DNA from: Nitrogeniibacter aestuarii
GTDB lineage: Bacteria; Pseudomonadota; Gammaproteobacteria; Burkholderiales; Rhodocyclaceae
Assembly (NCBI RefSeq): GCF_017309585.1
Contig: NZ_CP071321.1
Location: forward strand, 2,728,001-2,792,000
Direction: 5' to 3'
DNA length: 64,000 nucleotides
Under the pieces are notes generated by a model. The model was not told the DNA's origin. It made no database searches and saw only the letters and a list, made by a program, of their open reading frames with translations. The position numbers and the translations under genes are program-made. Shown here piece by piece: positions 1 to 11,858 of the stretch. Numbering within the stretch: position 1 is the first letter of the stretch; every line of letters begins with the position of its first letter.

Positions 1-2158
1 CCAGCTCAAGACGCATTTTCAGCCCCTTGGCCTGCCCGTGCGCCCGATGGCTTTCGAAGCTGCGTTCGAGAAAAGGCTTCAATTCCAGTGTCTCCCGGCG
101 CAATTCCATGCGGCCGGCCTCGATCTTGGCAAGATCGAGCAGATCATTCACCACACTCAGCAGATGCGCCCCGGAATTCTTGATGGTGGTGGCACAGTCA
201 CGCTTGACGGGATCATTCAGTTCGAGTTCCAGCAGTTCGGCAAAGCCCATGATGCCGTTGAGCGGCGTGCGCAACTCGTGCGAGATGCTGGCAATGAAGT
301 CCGACTTGAGCTGATTGGCCTCCTCGGCCCGTCGCCTCGCGTCCTCGGATCGCGCAAAAGACTCCTGAACCGCGTCAGCCATGTGATTGAGCGAGACCGA
401 TAGCTGGCCCATTTCGTCACGCGATTTCACCTTGAGCCGATACCCGAGATCACCGGCCGTAAATTGCCCGATACCCGAATTGATGTCGGTAATCCGACGC
501 GTCATGAAGCGCGCCATCCAGATGGCCACGGCAATCACCACGATGACCATCACGAGCGTCGACATCCCCAGCTCCGAGGCCGTGCGGTGAAGGTTTTTCT
601 GAATGGAATCGAGAATGAACCCACGCTGGCGTTCGAAGAGCACTCGTTTGTCTTCCACCATCCGCCCGATACGGTCGGCCGACTCGGTAGCCGCGCTGTG
701 AAACTCGTCGACGTTGGCGCCGATGGTCACGAAGCCGAAACCCGTGCCCGACGCTCCGTATTGCCCGGTGTAGTAAGGAATGGCAGCCGCCGTCGTGAGT
801 TTCCACAGACCGCTGAAAAAGATCAGGAAAGAGCCCGAGCCTCCGTTTTCGGTCAGCTGGACCCAGCCGGCGCACTGGGGCGAGAAGTTTAGATAACGGC
901 AATCGAGCGCCACCGTACCCGCCTTGATCATGTCGACCGACGGCTTCTTCGATAAGGACTGCTCGTCAAACGGCAGCATGTGAGTCAGAAAGGTCTCGAT
1001 GTCCTCCCCGGAAGCCTGCCACTGCGCGTAGGTGTCCTTGTCCAGCCACGGCGCGACCCGCTTTCCGGTTGCCGGATCGAATCCGGGGATGAAGTAATCC
1101 CGCGGATGGGAAATCGCGCGGGCTTCATGGTCCCACATGAAGGCGTAGTTGCCGTCGGCTGCGTTGTTGATCGATGTGTAGCGCCGGTCGGTCGGCACGA
1201 TTCGATCCGTGAACTGCCGGATATGATCATGATCGAGGGCCAGAGTGACGTATCCCACGATCTCACCGCCGCGCTCCACGGGCGTTGCCCAGCGGACGAT
1301 GCCCTTGAAACGCTGCCCTACCGGATTTTCCATCCCGGCATACGCCGACGCTTCGGGTTCGTAGGCGATGCCGGCCTTCTTCGCACTCGCCGGCGTGTAG
1401 GGGCCGATCACCCGGCTCCCGACGTAGGCACCAATGACATCGGACACATAGATGTCGCCGGGTTTGAGTTTGCTCAACGCCGGCCAGTATTTCTCCGCTT
1501 TGACAAAGGTGTTTTCCTGCCGGGTGATGTCATTCAGCGTGCCTCGGCGGCCGTCACCATTGATCTTGATACGCTCGCGTCCGTCAAGGTCGACAAAGGT
1601 CATTTCGACAAACAACGGCGCATCGCTCTGAACATCGACTGGGCGTGGCGGGCGCGCATTGAACGAGCGATTGTTGTCGCCCAGTGCCAGTGAAGGGTCG
1701 GCTGCGAGGTGCTCAACCACGAGCGGTTTCACGGGCTCCCAGCCGCTCTCATCAGCCTTCAGACGCCACTGCCCGTGATCGATCAAGGTGCGCGTTCGAT
1801 GCTGCAGGAAGCGGCTGTAGACCGCCTCATCGGGGGCCAGATCGGCGGCGGCGAGGACATCCTTGTCCCGATCGTACAGAAACGCGGCAACCGCAGCGGC
1901 GGTATCGGTGGTGAGACGCTCGATCGATTGACGTGCCCGTTCGTCCAGGGCGCGTATGGCATCCGATGAGGCTTCGGCACCGATTTCCTTGACCACCGCG
2001 AGGCTCCGGTCGGCCAGGGCGCTTGCCCCTTCGGTCACTGTATCCCCGAGACGCTGGGCGGCGGCCCAGGCAATGAGTGCCAGCAGAATCAGGGGAACGA
2101 CCTTCATGACCACAAAGATCGCTATCAGCTTCGACTTGATGCTCCTGAGCGAAAACAA
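1..2158 (-). CDS. Membrane sensor histidine kinase (3' end beyond window)
   Basis: The reading frame enters from the left edge, so the C-terminal part (ATPase domain and possibly receiver domains) is missing. A first membrane helix lies at about residues 11-34 and a second at about 531-552. They enclose a very large periplasmic region of nearly 500 residues that looks like a Cache-type ligand sensor. A HAMP linker follows (about 553-605), then a HisKA dimerisation domain with the motif SHELRTPLNG; the phospho-accepting His is residue 627. Downstream, DLLDLAKIEAG is typical of hybrid kinases. I chose the TTG start at 2158 because GGGAGG sits five bases upstream. It is divergent from aconitase. 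Ligand and partner regulator are unknown. Confidence 0.85.
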   Translation of the reverse strand, partial: MFSLRSIKSKLIAIFVVMKVVPLILLALIAWAAAQRLGDTVTEGASALADRSLAVVKEIGAEASSDAIRALDERARQSIERLTTDTAAAVAAFLYDRDKDVLAAADLAPDEAVYSRFLQHRTRTLIDHGQWRLKADESGWEPVKPLVVEHLAADPSLALGDNNRSFNARPPRPVDVQSDAPLFVEMTFVDLDGRERIKINGDGRRGTLNDITRQENTFVKAEKYWPALSKLKPGDIYVSDVIGAYVGSRVIGPYTPASAKKAGIAYEPEASAYAGMENPVGQRFKGIVRWATPVERGGEIVGYVTLALDHDHIRQFTDRIVPTDRRYTSINNAADGNYAFMWDHEARAISHPRDYFIPGFDPATGKRVAPWLDKDTYAQWQASGEDIETFLTHMLPFDEQSLSKKPSVDMIKAGTVALDCRYLNFSPQCAGWVQLTENGGSGSFLIFFSGLWKLTTAAAIPYYTGQYGASGTGFGFVTIGANVDEFHSAATESADRIGRMVEDKRVLFERQRGFILDSIQKNLHRTASELGMSTLVMVIVVIAVAIWMARFMTRRITDINSGIGQFTAGDLGYRLKVKSRDEMGQLSVSLNHMADAVQESFARSEDARRRAEEANQLKSDFIASISHELRTPLNGIMGFAELLELELNDPVKRDCATTIKNSGAHLLSVVNDLLDLAKIEAGRMELRRETLELKPFLERSFESHRAHGQAKGLKMRLEL

Positions 2159-2241
2159 GCCACCCTCCCATCCATGACTTGGGAACCTCTCGGCTGCGAT
2201 GTCGACCAATTCAGGGAGACAACAACTTTGAGGGACCGATT

Positions 2242-4938
<2,697 letters not shown>

Positions 4939-4963
4939 CCCTGTCGGCAAGCAAGAGCGTCGA

Positions 4964-4990
4964 GGGTGGCCTGCAGGGCCACCCTTTTTT
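4964..4990 (+). terminator. Rho-independent terminator of acnA
   Basis: Eight-base stem GGGTGGCC/GGCCACCC with a five-base loop, followed immediately by six T. It lies 25 bases after the acnA stop codon. Confidence 0.9.
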
Positions 4991-5110
4991 CTTTTCGTGC
5001 CACTGGCGATGTCGGGCGTCATACCGTCTTGTCATCGCCGCACGGAGCGGCATATCCTTCGCCAGACAACCATCCACCAGGATCGGGGCCATCCGACCGT
5101 TGAGGCATTC

Positions 5111-5767
5111 ATGATCAATCGATGCGCAAGACTCATCGCAAGCCTGAGCGCAATGCTGTTTCTTGCCGGCTGTGCTGTCAGGAACATCGACGAGAGCGCC
5201 ACGCTCTCACCCGAGGCCAAAGACGGCATCATGGTCGTCTCGGTATCCCACGATGACGAAGGCGGCCGCGGCCTCTACGCATCGTTTTCGCTGGACGACG
5301 ACGGGCAGCTCGTCTCCTTGAAAGAAGTGGTACCCGGCATTGCCGGCGGCAGCGAGTTCGAAGAGGTCTACGGGGAACTCTACGCCGTGCGACTTGCCGC
5401 CGGCACTCACAAGATCACCCGTTGGAGCCTGCACAGCCGACAAGGCATACACGTGAGCCCCGCGCAGGCGCCTGACCCCCTGCTCTTCACCATTCGTCCG
5501 GGAAGGGTCACCTATATCGGCAACCTTCACATGCTCGTCGGCATGGGCGAAAACATTTTCGGCATGGACGTCCTCGGCACCGGTCACGCGATCGTCAAAG
5601 ACATGCATCAACGCGATTTGGCGGTTTTCGACGCCAACTACCCGAATCTGGCCGGCAAAGCGGACATCGAGCTCTTGCCACTGGGCCCCTGGCCTTCCTT
5701 CCACGGAAGCATGAATCGGCGCACCGATCCGCCTCCGCCGGTCTACATCCCACCCAGTATCCGGTAA
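5111..5767 (+). CDS. Predicted lipoprotein of unknown function
   Basis: A 218-residue secreted protein with a type II signal sequence. A basic start (MINRCARL) and a hydrophobic stretch are followed by the lipobox LAGC, so the mature protein should begin at Cys20 and be lipid-anchored. The rest is soluble and predicted rich in beta strands, with no motif I recognise. The C-terminus is proline-rich (PPPPVYIPPS). I chose the ATG directly before the signal peptide; the frame is open upstream but that part lacks sense as a protein. It stands alone between aconitase and a YchJ-like gene. I cannot assign a function. Confidence 0.75.
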   Translation: MINRCARLIASLSAMLFLAGCAVRNIDESATLSPEAKDGIMVVSVSHDDEGGRGLYASFSLDDDGQLVSLKEVVPGIAGGSEFEEVYGELYAVRLAAGTHKITRWSLHSRQGIHVSPAQAPDPLLFTIRPGRVTYIGNLHMLVGMGENIFGMDVLGTGHAIVKDMHQRDLAVFDANYPNLAGKADIELLPLGPWPSFHGSMNRRTDPPPPVYIPPSIR

Positions 5768-6037
5768 GGGAACTGCGGCCCAACGGGCGGCAGCTTCAGT
5801 CTGGCATAGCCACATGCCATGACGGACGTGGCCGCCGGGCTGACTGCGGAGGACCCCTGTTTTCCCTCTGAATGACCGCGACACAAGTTAGCGCTCTGCT
5901 CGACCATGGAGTCTTGAACGTTGCCTGCCGCATTGCCCGCACTCGGACTCGATGTTCAACAGCATCTCGCCCGGCGCGCTTGGAGCGAACGACGGTACTC
6001 GGCGACAATGGCGCGCTCGACCGCTCCCGAATGCCCC

Positions 6038-6427
6038 ATGAAAAAGAAACCCGTGCCCTGTCCGTGCGGCCGCCCGGCCCGCCTCGATCTGTGCTGCGGC
6101 CCGATCATCGAGGGCCGGCAGGCAGCCCCGACGCCCGAGGCGCTCATGCGATCCCGCTATACCGCGTTCGCCACCGGCGCCCGCGACTACCTGCTGGAGA
6201 GCTGGCACGCCTCGACACGGCCTGACGCGCTGGACCTGGATGACAATCCACGCTGGATCGGCCTGACGGTTGTCTGCGCCGAAGAGACTGCCGACGAGCG
6301 CGCCACGGTCGAGTTCATTGCCCGGTACCGGATCGGCGGCAAAGCACACGTGTTGCATGAGGTCAGCCGCTTCCTGCGTGAAGACGGACGCTGGTTCTAT
6401 CTGGACGGCGATATCCTGTCCGACTGA
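6038..6427 (+). CDS. YchJ-family (UPF0225) protein with SEC-C motif
   Basis: A 129-residue cytoplasmic protein. The N-terminus has the SEC-C-type zinc motif CPCGRPARLDLCCGP, followed by LMRSRYTAFATGARDYL and WIGLTV, which are hallmarks of the YchJ/UPF0225 family (NTF2-like fold). E. coli YchJ is somewhat longer because it carries a second C-terminal SEC-C motif, which is absent here. The ATG at 6038 was chosen because it directly precedes the metal motif as in homologues; the frame continues upstream without a convincing start. The biological role of the family is unknown. Confidence 0.85.
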   Translation: MKKKPVPCPCGRPARLDLCCGPIIEGRQAAPTPEALMRSRYTAFATGARDYLLESWHASTRPDALDLDDNPRWIGLTVVCAEETADERATVEFIARYRIGGKAHVLHEVSRFLREDGRWFYLDGDILSD

Positions 6428-6485
6428 CAGCCCGGCAAGGGCCTCCTATAATCGGGTTCCATTCTGACGACAGGATCGTCCACGC

Positions 6486-6869
6486 ATGAATCTCGAAAAA
6501 GTCATCTTCGGCTTCTTCATCGTTCTGGCCGCCACGCTCAACTTCGGCTTTTTCGTGGGCGATCTGGACAATCCGGCCCATCACGACATCTATGAGCTGT
6601 TCGCCGCCATTGTGGTGAGCTTCATCGCCACCGTGCTCAAGTTTGGCGATCGCACCCAGATCGGCGCTGTCCACCTGGCCACCTCGCTGGTGGCCGACCT
6701 GCAGCTGATCGCGGCGGCCATGGTCTGGGGGTATGGCGTACACGTGGCCGGGGTGGGCATGTCGCCTGACATCACGGCCAAGGTGGTTTCCCTGTCCGGC
6801 GGCGCCATGCTCGCCAACATCATCTCGATCGTCATCCTGATCACCGAAACCATCATGCAGCGTCGATGA
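6486..6869 (+). CDS. DUF6394 family membrane protein
   Basis: A 127-residue integral membrane protein with about four hydrophobic segments (roughly residues 8-27, 38-52, 65-88 and 100-122). It resembles the family called DUF6394, for which no function is established. Its stop codon overlaps the start of the following K+ channel/RCK gene in an ATGA, so the two are translationally coupled. This arrangement makes an accessory or modulatory subunit of the channel plausible, but that is inference from context only. Confidence 0.8.
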   Translation: MNLEKVIFGFFIVLAATLNFGFFVGDLDNPAHHDIYELFAAIVVSFIATVLKFGDRTQIGAVHLATSLVADLQLIAAAMVWGYGVHVAGVGMSPDITAKVVSLSGGAMLANIISIVILITETIMQRR

Positions 6870-8578
6870 AGGGCGAAACGCACCTCAGCACGCTTTTTCT
6901 CGCCATGCGGCGCCTGCGGGCGCCGCTGATCACGCTCATTTCGATCTACGCCGTCTCGGTGCTGGGTCTGACCCTGGTGCCGGGCAACGATGGCGACGGC
7001 ATGAGTTTCTTTCATGCCTTCTATTTCATCAGCTACACCGCCACCACCATCGGCTTCGGGGAGATCCCGGAGACCTTCACCGACGAACAGCGTCTGTGGG
7101 TGCTCATCTGCATCTACATGGCCGTGATCGGCTGGGCCTATACCCTCGGTTCGCTGTTCGCCCTGCTACAGGACAAAACCTTTCAGGACGCAGTCTTTAC
7201 CGAACGCTTTACCCGTGTCGTCTCGCGCATGACCGAACCCTTCTACCTCATTGCCGGCTACGGAGAGACGGGCCGTCTGGTGGTCAGAGCCCTCGATCGC
7301 ATGGGTGTGCGCGCCGTTGTGCTCGAAACCGACGCACGCCGGGTCGGGGAAGTGGACCTGCACAACCACTACGCCGATATTCCCGTGCTCGGTGCCGATG
7401 CCAGCAATCCGTCGCATCTGCGCATGGCCGGACTCGGCAAGCCCAATTGCCGCGGCGTACTGGCACTGACCAACGATGATCACGCCAATCTGGCGATCGC
7501 CATCTCGGCCCGCCTGCTGGCCCCGAAGACCCCCGCGCTGTGTCGGGCCGAGTCCATCGAGGTGGGCGCCAACATGGCTTCGTTCGGCACGCGCCACATC
7601 ATCAATCCGTACGAGAAATTTGCCGAATATCTGGCCCAGGCGCTTCATGCGCCCAACTCCTACCACCTGCTCACCTGGCTGACGGGCCAACCCGGGGCAA
7701 CCGTCACCCGACATCGCGATCCACCGATCGGCAAGTGGGTGCTGTGCGGCTACGGGGATTTCGGGCGGATACTGGTGGAGGCTTTCGATCAGGAAGATGT
7801 TCCGGTCACCATCATCGATCGCGAGCCGGGCGAACAGGACGGTCATCGCCACGTTCGGGGCGACGGCACGGGTGCCGCCGTGCTCGAACGCGCAAACATC
7901 CAGCACGCAGTGGGGATAGTCGCCAGCACGGGTGACGACATGGACAATCTTTCCATCGTCATGACCGCGCGCGAACTCAATCCGGACCTGTTCGTGATCC
8001 TGCGCATGAATCACTACACCAATCATGAACTGTTCGAGGCATTCGAGGCCGATGTGACTGTGGTGCCGAGCCAGATCATTGCCAACGAATGTCTGGCCGT
8101 GGTCACGACTCCACTGCTCGAACCCTTCCTGAAAGAGATTCACGACCGCGACGACGAATGGTCACAGAAACTGCTTGAGCGACTGACCGGGCGTTTCGGT
8201 TGGGACGCCCCCCACGTCTGGAGCGTCAGGCTCAATCTCCGGGAAGCGCCGGCGCTCTACAAACGCCTGATGAACGATCAGGAAGAGATCACGATTGGAC
8301 AACTGCTGCGCAGTCCGCACAATCGAAACGCGCCCCTTGATGCCGAAGCGGTCTATCTGCAACGCGATGACGACGACCATCTGATCGACCCGTCACCAAG
8401 CACCCGGCTGCGGCCCGGCGACGAACTGCTGATGGTGGGCATGCGCCCTTCACGACACGCTTTTTCGCTCACGCTCGACAACGAGCACTCGCTCACCTAC
8501 GTGCTCACGGGCAACGAGTTACCGGGGGGGTTGATCTGGGAGTGGTTCGCCAGACGCAGTCGGCAGAACGGACACTGA
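6866..8578 (+). CDS. Two-TM potassium channel with two RCK (TrkA-N) domains
   Basis: A 570-residue protein. Membrane helix 1 (about residues 20-37), a pore loop with the K+ filter TTIGFGE (residues 60-66) and helix 2 (about 77-100) form a two-helix K+ channel unit. A first RCK domain begins near residue 127 with the nucleotide motif GYGETGRLV, and a second near 291 with GYGDFGRIL. A TrkA-C-like segment ends the protein. This is the MthK/GsuK-like plan of a ligand-gated K+ channel in the inner membrane. The start overlaps the DUF6394 stop codon. The last 60 bases overlap the convergent response regulator gene. Confidence 0.9.
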   Translation: MKGETHLSTLFLAMRRLRAPLITLISIYAVSVLGLTLVPGNDGDGMSFFHAFYFISYTATTIGFGEIPETFTDEQRLWVLICIYMAVIGWAYTLGSLFALLQDKTFQDAVFTERFTRVVSRMTEPFYLIAGYGETGRLVVRALDRMGVRAVVLETDARRVGEVDLHNHYADIPVLGADASNPSHLRMAGLGKPNCRGVLALTNDDHANLAIAISARLLAPKTPALCRAESIEVGANMASFGTRHIINPYEKFAEYLAQALHAPNSYHLLTWLTGQPGATVTRHRDPPIGKWVLCGYGDFGRILVEAFDQEDVPVTIIDREPGEQDGHRHVRGDGTGAAVLERANIQHAVGIVASTGDDMDNLSIVMTARELNPDLFVILRMNHYTNHELFEAFEADVTVVPSQIIANECLAVVTTPLLEPFLKEIHDRDDEWSQKLLERLTGRFGWDAPHVWSVRLNLREAPALYKRLMNDQEEITIGQLLRSPHNRNAPLDAEAVYLQRDDDDHLIDPSPSTRLRPGDELLMVGMRPSRHAFSLTLDNEHSLTYVLTGNELPGGLIWEWFARRSRQNGH

Positions 8579-8941
8579 ATCGCTGTCAGTCATGGAGCCC
8601 ACCGCCGTGAGGATGGCTCTGGGCGTGACCGGTTTGACGAGAAGATCGTCAAAGCCGAGCGACAGCAGGTGGGTACGATCCTCTTCGGTCACAAAGGCGG
8701 TGTACGCCACCAGCTTGAGTTGATCGGGCGAGTACTGGCGACGCAAGCTGTGGCAGACATCGATTCCGCTCATCTCGGGCATGTTCAGGTCGAGCAGCAC
8801 CACGCTGAAATCGCCGTGCGCAATGGCATCGAGCGCAGCGGCTCCGGAATCGACGCTCGTCACGGGGATGCCCGCGCGACGTAACACCACTTCCGGTAAA
8901 CGCCGGTTGGCGGCGACATCATCGACAATGAGAACATGCAT
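8519..8941 (-). CDS. Stand-alone response regulator receiver protein
   Basis: A 140-residue CheY-like receiver without an output domain. The acidic pair is in LIVDD (residues 7-8), the phosphorylation site is Asp51 in LLDLNMPEMSG, the Thr/Ser switch position is in AYTA, and Lys103 is in LLVKPV. The 20-residue tail after the domain is Ser/Pro-rich. The ATG at 8941 was chosen because AAGGGG lies eight bases upstream; an in-frame TTG six codons earlier lacks this. The gene overlaps the convergent channel gene by 60 bases. Such single-domain regulators usually act in phosphorelays with hybrid kinases; the partner is not evident here. Confidence 0.9.
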   Translation of the reverse strand: MHVLIVDDVAANRRLPEVVLRRAGIPVTSVDSGAAALDAIAHGDFSVVLLDLNMPEMSGIDVCHSLRRQYSPDQLKLVAYTAFVTEEDRTHLLSLGFDDLLVKPVTPRAILTAVGSMTDSDSVSVLPTASGEPLPDQPPR

Positions 8942-9044
8942 CCTTTCGGCCCCTTGCAATCGGCAATTCGGTCAGTGGATTTTTTAACGGCTCGCACGGG
9001 CTCGCCTGAAGTGTGCCCACCGAGATTTATTGATATGTCTTTCG

Positions 9045-9881
9045 ATGCCTGACATTCTGATCCCCACCGAACATCAAATCGATGAATTTGTCCACGCTGC
9101 CCTGGCCAGGGGCGTGCTGCTGCCCATTGCGACCGAATCACGCATCGTCGAACACGAGGGTTTGCCGTTTCTCGTCAAGTGGGTATCGACACAAGCGCTG
9201 AAACCCCGTGTGGCCAAGCCTGGCCGGCAGTCGGCCCACAATCCGTTCGCACAGCCGGAGCCGGCCCTCACCCTTGGCGACATCGCCCCGAGGCATCGCC
9301 TGCTGTTGAACAAGTTTCCGGTCATGAGCCGGCATCTGCTGATCGTGACCCGTGATTTCGAACCGCAGGAAGATGCCCTCTGCGCCGACGATTTTGCAGC
9401 CATCGCGCCGCTGATCGAGCGCAATGCCGGCCTTGGCTTCTACAACGGCGGCGCACTCGCAGGCGCCAGTCAGGCCCACAAGCATCTTCAATGGATTCCC
9501 CAGTGTCCGCCGCTCGCCCAGTGCCTGCCCGAGGCCTTGAGCGCGCCGCTGACGCCCTTGGATTTCCGCCATGCCTTCATGCCGCTCGACCCGGGTCTGT
9601 GGACAAGCGGCAATGCCGGTCCTCACCTGCTCGAGGTCTACCGGTCGCTGCTCGAGCGCGCCGGTCTGCCCGCTGGCGATCACCACCCCGCACCCTACAA
9701 CCTGCTGCTGACGCGCGGCTGGATGTGGCTCATTCCCCGCCGCGCCGAACACTGGCGTGAGATGTCCATCAATGCACTGGGATTCGCCGGCTCACTGTTC
9801 GTGAAGCGCCAAGAGGCACTCGATGAGCTCGTCTCCGCCGGCCCGATGAACGCCCTGCGCGCCGTCGCCTGCCGTCGCTGA
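9045..9881 (+). CDS. ATP adenylyltransferase (Ap4A phosphorylase)-like protein
   Basis: A 278-residue HIT-superfamily protein related to Ap4A phosphorylases, which convert diadenosine tetraphosphate and phosphate to ATP and ADP. The N-terminal part carries KPGRQSAHNPF and the segment LLLNKFPVMSRHLLIVT, characteristic of these enzymes. The catalytic histidine motif is GASQAHKHLQWIP. The C-terminal part has PYNLLLTRGWMWLIPR, as in the ATP_transf domain. The ATG at 9045 fits the N-terminus of homologues; an upstream TTG in the same frame is less likely. No clear ribosome site is visible. Confidence 0.87.
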   Translation: MPDILIPTEHQIDEFVHAALARGVLLPIATESRIVEHEGLPFLVKWVSTQALKPRVAKPGRQSAHNPFAQPEPALTLGDIAPRHRLLLNKFPVMSRHLLIVTRDFEPQEDALCADDFAAIAPLIERNAGLGFYNGGALAGASQAHKHLQWIPQCPPLAQCLPEALSAPLTPLDFRHAFMPLDPGLWTSGNAGPHLLEVYRSLLERAGLPAGDHHPAPYNLLLTRGWMWLIPRRAEHWREMSINALGFAGSLFVKRQEALDELVSAGPMNALRAVACRR

Positions 9882-9886
9882 CTCCG

Positions 9887-10246
9887 CTAGGCAGCGGAGG
9901 GCATCGGCGCCCACTCCAGTGGGCTCAAACCGGCCTTCAGGCGTAACTCGTTGCAGCGGGGGTTGGGCTCGCCGTTTTCAAGGTAGACCTCGAATTCGCG
10001 GCACGGGCTGGGCCGTTGCTCGTAGATACGGCAGGCGACCGACTCGCCGACCTGCCCTTCCAGAGCATGACATCGACGCGGCGCCTGCCCCGTCCCCTTC
10101 ATGCACCGATAGAAGTCATTCACTTTTTCAGTCAGATGGGCCGGCACGTAGCCCCCGGGCGCGTCATCGCCCTCAGCCCAATAGAAAGACACACGGAAAT
10201 GCGTGCAGCAAAGGCCGCACCCAAGACACGGATTCGGGTCTGTCAT
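9887..10246 (-). CDS. YkgJ family Cys-cluster protein (copy 1)
   Basis: A 119-residue cytoplasmic protein of the YkgJ/UPF0153 family, thought to bind zinc or an iron-sulfur cluster through its eight conserved cysteines. Visible cysteines are in PCLGCGLCCTHF near the N-terminus, RCHAL, ACRIYEQRPSPCREF and NPRCNEL. Function is not established. ATG 10246 was chosen; an in-frame GTG three codons earlier is also possible and neither has a clear ribosome site. A perfect inverted repeat (10272-10296) lies just upstream. A second paralogue sits at 11859-12224. Confidence 0.85.
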   Translation of the reverse strand: MTDPNPCLGCGLCCTHFRVSFYWAEGDDAPGGYVPAHLTEKVNDFYRCMKGTGQAPRRCHALEGQVGESVACRIYEQRPSPCREFEVYLENGEPNPRCNELRLKAGLSPLEWAPMPSAA

Positions 10247-10271
10247 GTCCAACACACGCTTTGATCACGCC

Positions 10272-10296
10272 GGTCACGACCACCATGGTCGTGACC
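10272..10296. repeat. Perfect 11-bp inverted repeat
   Basis: Arms GGTCACGACCA and TGGTCGTGACC flank a three-base centre. It lies 26 bases upstream of the YkgJ start (minus strand). There is no T tract on either side, so a simple terminator is unlikely. An operator or a structured leader is possible. Confidence 0.7.
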
Positions 10297-10437
10297 ACCG
10301 ACTCGATGACGCAGTGCGTCTGCTGGACAACGCCGCCCGGAACGAACGACGCGTTGACGAATTGTAGGCTCAGCCCATCGAATACGGCGCGCGGATTATA
10401 TCGATTTCCTTACGCAAATCAATAGGTTTCGAGCGAT

Positions 10438-11685
10438 TTACTGCTCTTTTCGGCGCACCGCGAAACTGCGTCTGGCGTCTTCCTGGAAGGCGTACTCGAT
10501 ACGCCCCTGACGCACCACGCCAAGCACCAGCATGTTCTCCGTCAGGGCATCATGATCGTCGGCACTGAACGGGTGGATGTAGGTGGACACCACGCCCTCG
10601 ACGCCGCGATCAATCCGCTCGAGCGCGTTACGGATGGCATCCCCGTCGGTTGAGCCTGCCGAGGACATGGCATTGAACAGCACGCGCATGGCGTCATAGC
10701 CCTGAGCCGCCGACATGGCCGACTCCATGGCGTCATTGCCGTAACGGTGGCGAAACTCGCTGATGAATGAGCGATGCCGCGGGCTCTCGGAGCCCGGAAT
10801 GAAGCTTTGCGCTGCCATCACGCCAGTGCCCGCTTCCCCCGCCTCATCGAGGAAGTTACGCATGGAGATGGTCCAGCTCGCAAAGGTGGGCACCTGCCAG
10901 CCCATGTCCCGGCGATTGCGCGCAATGGCCGCCAGTTCCGGACCGATCCCGTACATCACCAACACCTGGGCGTCGGCGCCGCGCGCGGCCTCCAGCTGAC
11001 TACGCATGTCCCGATCACCGATCGAAAACCGCTTGATGAGCACCGGCTCGGTCTTGAGGGATTTCAGTGCAGCCACCAGATCATTCATTTCCGCCTCGCC
11101 GTAACCGGTGTCGTCGGCAAGAATGGCAATGCGCTTCATACCCAGTCGTTCGACCAGGTGACGTGCCATGAAGCGATTGCTGACAGCCGTCGGGGCCGAC
11201 ATGCGGAAGATGAAATTCTTGGGCGCGGCTGGCGGCGCATAGCGTCTGGTCAGCTCTGCCCCGGTGGAGACGGCCACCAGCAAGGGCACCCCGGCCTGCT
11301 GATAGGCATCGATGCTGGCCAGACCGACACCGGTGTTGACGACCCCGACAGTCACCGCCACTTTTTCCTTTTCGATCAACTCCTTGGCGATTTCAGCCCC
11401 CTTCTTGGGGTTGGACTCATCATCGCGCAGAACCAGCTCGACCTTGCGCCCGAGCACCCCACCCACGTAGGTATTGATCTCGTCCACGGCCATCTCTATC
11501 CCCATGCGCATGCTGTTGCCCATGGGCGCACTCCCCCCGGAAAACGGGCCGGACACACCAATCTTGATCGTCTGCTCCGCCAGTACCGGCACAGCCGCCG
11601 CGCTCACCGCCAGTGCCAGCAAGCAACGTCGTACAACGCGAAAGACCCGCTTCGATTCAATGCTCATCGAATTCACTTCCCCCAT
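10438..11685 (-). CDS. ABC transporter periplasmic substrate-binding protein (branched-chain amino acid type)
   Basis: A 415-residue exported protein. A basic N-terminus and hydrophobic stretch ending in VPVLAEQ form a signal peptide. The mature part starts IKIGVSGPFSGGSAPMGNSM and continues with INTYVGG..GRKVELVLRDDESNPKKG, which is the Peripla_BP_6 (LivK-like) pattern. Later segments (FRMSAPTAVSNRFMARHLV, AAQGYDAMRVLF) agree. No permease or ATPase genes are adjacent, so it is an orphan binding protein and its ligand cannot be told. The ATG at 11685 follows GGAGGA; another ATG at 11667 is possible. Confidence 0.9.
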   Translation of the reverse strand: MGEVNSMSIESKRVFRVVRRCLLALAVSAAAVPVLAEQTIKIGVSGPFSGGSAPMGNSMRMGIEMAVDEINTYVGGVLGRKVELVLRDDESNPKKGAEIAKELIEKEKVAVTVGVVNTGVGLASIDAYQQAGVPLLVAVSTGAELTRRYAPPAAPKNFIFRMSAPTAVSNRFMARHLVERLGMKRIAILADDTGYGEAEMNDLVAALKSLKTEPVLIKRFSIGDRDMRSQLEAARGADAQVLVMYGIGPELAAIARNRRDMGWQVPTFASWTISMRNFLDEAGEAGTGVMAAQSFIPGSESPRHRSFISEFRHRYGNDAMESAMSAAQGYDAMRVLFNAMSSAGSTDGDAIRNALERIDRGVEGVVSTYIHPFSADDHDALTENMLVLGVVRQGRIEYAFQEDARRSFAVRRKEQ

Positions 11686-11858
11686 GCTTCCTCCGGAACA
11701 CCCCCACCTGTCGGGCGTCCGATTCAGTGTTGTTTTTCCCGAGACGGTCGCCCGGCGCGCAATCCAGAGATTCTATCGGCCATGACATCGGGAAATTGAT
11801 CAGAGAATACCCCACGCCGTGAGGAAAACCACAGGCCACCACGCGTGACACCCACCTG

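Noticed and set aside
5768..6037. Small RNA gene (for example 6S RNA) between the lipoprotein and YchJ-like genes
   Set aside because: No long self-complementary structure or terminator could be seen.
7166..8143. Open frame of 325 codons on the minus strand
   Set aside because: Antisense to the K+ channel gene; no recognisable domain.
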